Of a DNA stretch of 24,931 nt, positions 10,696 through 24,931 are shown one piece after another. The DNA comes from Lingula anatina (taxonomy: Eukaryota; Brachiopoda; Lingulata; Lingulida; Lingulidae). The stretch covers positions 964,640 through 989,570 of the forward strand of contig NW_019775291.1 of the NCBI RefSeq assembly GCF_001039355.2, read 5' to 3'. Both the position numbers and the translations under genes were made by a program. The notes under the pieces are model-generated. The model had not been told where the DNA came from. It worked only from the letters and a program-made list of their open reading frames with translations, and searched no databases. Numbering within the stretch: position 1 is the stretch's first letter; each line of letters starts with the position of its first letter.

Positions 10696-11298
10696 GTAAG
10701 TATGCCACAGTTATTTAGGATTAAAGGCAACACTTGATGAGACTACACGAAACATGTACTTTGTGCTTTTGTTTCCAGTTTCAGGGATGTTAGTGAAAGA
10801 ACTATTGTCATCTAGATAGTTAGAAAAGAACTGTGTTAATCACTGTTTTTTATTTTTTGGCTGTATATTTCTGTGTTTCTATCTAGTTGGTAGTTTCTGT
10901 ATCACTTCATATTATTGACATCACATATCACAAGGACTGATGGACACATGTTGACAAAATATAAATATTCTTATGTGCTATGTACATCATTAAAAACACT
11001 GTAGATGTCCTAGACATTGGATTGGTTCAGGAAAAGGAGTGGAATACTTCACCCAATTCCTTGTCCATTTACTTTACTGCTGGAAGTTGGATGCAGTTTC
11101 AAATAAATTATGACTTTCAGATTATATTTACAGTACCTACAAGAACAGCTTGTATTTAACGACAAGGTGCTGGTGGACAAATATTCAATGCTTACACAAG
11201 TTACCGACAATTTTTACTGGCAATTACTTCATTTGTATGTAAACATGACTCTGAATAGAAAACTGTGAAAATTAAGCCAGGTATTTGTCTTGTTGCAG
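10696..11298 (+). other. Intron between candidate first exon and GSADS exon
   Basis: If the exon at 10666 is real this is its 603-bp intron (gtaagt...tgttgcag). Nothing else is recognised in it. Confidence 0.4.
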
Positions 11299-23598
<12,300 letters not shown>

Positions 23599-24629
23599 TT
23601 GGATGACTTTCTATGGAGATTGGATTACATAATACACCATTTTTATTTCCTTACATTGATGTCACCTTGCTCTCCTGGAACCCAGTGGTTTTTTACTCCA
23701 GTTGAAAAGAGAAAGAGAGGGAGAGAGAAAGAGATAGAGGGGGGGGTGGACAGTAGGGAGAGGTTCCAGAGTCGGGGCTCACTGTACGGAACAGTTCTTG
23801 TTTTGGTCCCTTAACCAAGTGACTCTATGGAATACCGGTACAACTTAATACACCATGAACATAATACACCACACCATGGCATGGGTGTCAAGGACATTCA
23901 GTGGAGCTCCAGAGTTCACGTGGAACACTTGGCACAGATGCAGGGCAACAGTTGCCCATGGGTGCAGAGGTTTGCTTTAAGTTTCAGAATGCATTCAGCA
24001 CCAGGTATTGCAAACACATATATTCTAATGATCTGTTGGCCATCTAACACCTCCCTGTACACAGAGGTGTGGATGGTGTTTCTTCTGGCAGAACTGTTGG
24101 ACATGATGAAAGGGGATGAGTGGGTATTGAGAAAATATTGTATCACATCCCTGGAAATAACAGTGAAAAAATGTAAGACAAGGGAGATGGAGATTTGAAT
24201 CTTCAATGTGGGCAGGACTTCAGCCCAGATGTTTTGAAATGATGTCAGAACATGAGACAAAAACAAAGGATCGATTTCTACTCAGTTGTTCTTTGTGTGG
24301 ACCTTTTTCATTGGATAGTAAGGATATTTTGAACAAAATACCTGCAGTCATTTTGTATGCTTTGTTAAGATGTATTGGGGTACAGGATCTTGGGATGTTC
24401 AATTTTTAAAATGCTATTTTGCCTCCTGTAAAATTTGTTGCCATTCCTTGTTCTAGTTGACCTCCATTGTTTCATTTTAGCCACGATCAAAGTGAATGCT
24501 GCCTATGCATTTAAAGTGTGGTTTAACAAACACTGCAGAATTTACCCTTTGTTTCGTGTTTCTTATAACTAGGTTCTGTAAACAATATAGGATCAGTGCA
24601 ATATACATACAAATATAGATATACGTATG

Positions 24630-24640
<11 letters not shown>

Positions 24641-24659
<19 letters not shown>
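24641..24659. repeat. (TA)n microsatellite
   Basis: TA dinucleotides followed by cacacacaaac, preceded by AT-rich imperfect repeats from about 24600. Confidence 0.9.
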
Positions 24660-24661
<2 letters not shown>

Positions 24662-24861
24662 CACACAAACACTCATGTAATCATAATGCAGGTTAGCTTG
24701 GAGAAAATTGCTTCTCTGTAATTTCTGTTGTTGTTGTCATCAGAATGCTATTTATATTATTCTGTATGAGGCATGTTAGTCTCCATCATGAGGTATGACA
24801 CCAAACCATCAGGTGTTTTCCTTGTCGCTGTTCCAAGATATAGCATGTAAAATGATAAACT

Positions 24862-24886
24862 GTTTCCACATAGATGATGTGGAAAC
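24862..24886 (+). other. Perfect 10-bp stem hairpin in 3' UTR or flank
   Basis: gtttccacat (24862-24871) pairs exactly with atgtggaaac (24877-24886) around a 5-nt loop, agatg. There is no T run after it. Possibly an RNA structural element; function unknown. Confidence 0.45.
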
Positions 24887-24931
24887 TGGTGGATAGTAGA
24901 CATATAATTTACACAGGTATCAGTCACAAGC

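Larger units (their letters stand above)
23599..24931 (+). other. 3' UTR and possibly downstream flank
   Basis: Follows the TAA. Contains a GA-rich purine tract (23706-23745), a TA run (24641-24659) and a perfect hairpin (24862-24886). By eye I find no AATAAA or ATTAAA; only variants (AATACA near 23848 and 23871, AATATA near 24593, GATAAA near 24854). The transcript end cannot be placed and may lie beyond the window. Open frames here (such as 23827-24198) show no domain. Confidence 0.7.

Noticed and set aside
23827-24198. 123-aa open frame after the stop codon as a second cistron or gene
   Set aside because: Lies in the 3' UTR, lacks motifs, and overlaps a minus-strand open frame of similar length.

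Overview
This is animal genomic DNA: AT-rich, intron-dense, and full of minisatellites and short terminal-inverted-repeat (TIR) elements. It carries one recognisable protein-coding gene on the + strand, the beta subunit of a voltage-gated calcium channel (CaVbeta, CACNB family). I identify it by reading conserved protein blocks exon by exon: the N-terminal helix (GSADS...[13 protein letters not shown]), the SH3 domain ([34 protein letters not shown]), a Ser/Thr-rich HOOK, and the guanylate-kinase-like (GK) domain ([36 protein letters not shown]). The spelling [13 protein letters not shown] in the SH3 domain looks protostome-like. With the AT-richness and repeat style I lean to a lophotrochozoan such as a mollusc, but this is inference and I cannot name the species. 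No prokaryotic gene, rRNA, tRNA or CRISPR array was seen.

Layout. 1-11298 is the 5' part: no long real ORF, four tandem arrays (49-bp, 48-bp and 33-bp minisatellites and a 212-bp duplication around an N), a 171-bp MITE, a foldback repeat, and three short open segments starting with ATG (1084, 6231, 10666). Each of these ends in phase 0 at a good splice donor, so each could be an alternative first exon; the one at 10666 has a TATA box in front. 11299-23598 holds ten conserved coding exons (569 codons before the stop, lacking only the first exon) plus two candidate alternative exons: a symmetric 72-nt cassette (12870-12941) and a short terminal exon (20885-20928). 23599-24931 is 3' UTR and possibly downstream flank.

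Intron phases agree across every junction, so the model is self-consistent: 0, 0, 2, 1, 0, 2, 1, 0, 0.

Most notable non-gene features: (i) an 88-bp unit containing the intron end, 3' splice site and first 39 nt of the GK-domain exon, repeated at least four times in tandem just before that exon; (ii) a 669-bp element with perfect 77-bp TIRs and a perfect 8-bp target duplication, inserted 37 bp upstream of an exon so that the duplication recreates a branch-point-like CTAAC; (iii) two copies of one 171-173-bp MITE in opposite orientation about 12 kb apart in the same gene; (iv) a short alternative last exon that would cut the protein inside the GK domain, followed by an array carrying an AATAAA in each of six units.
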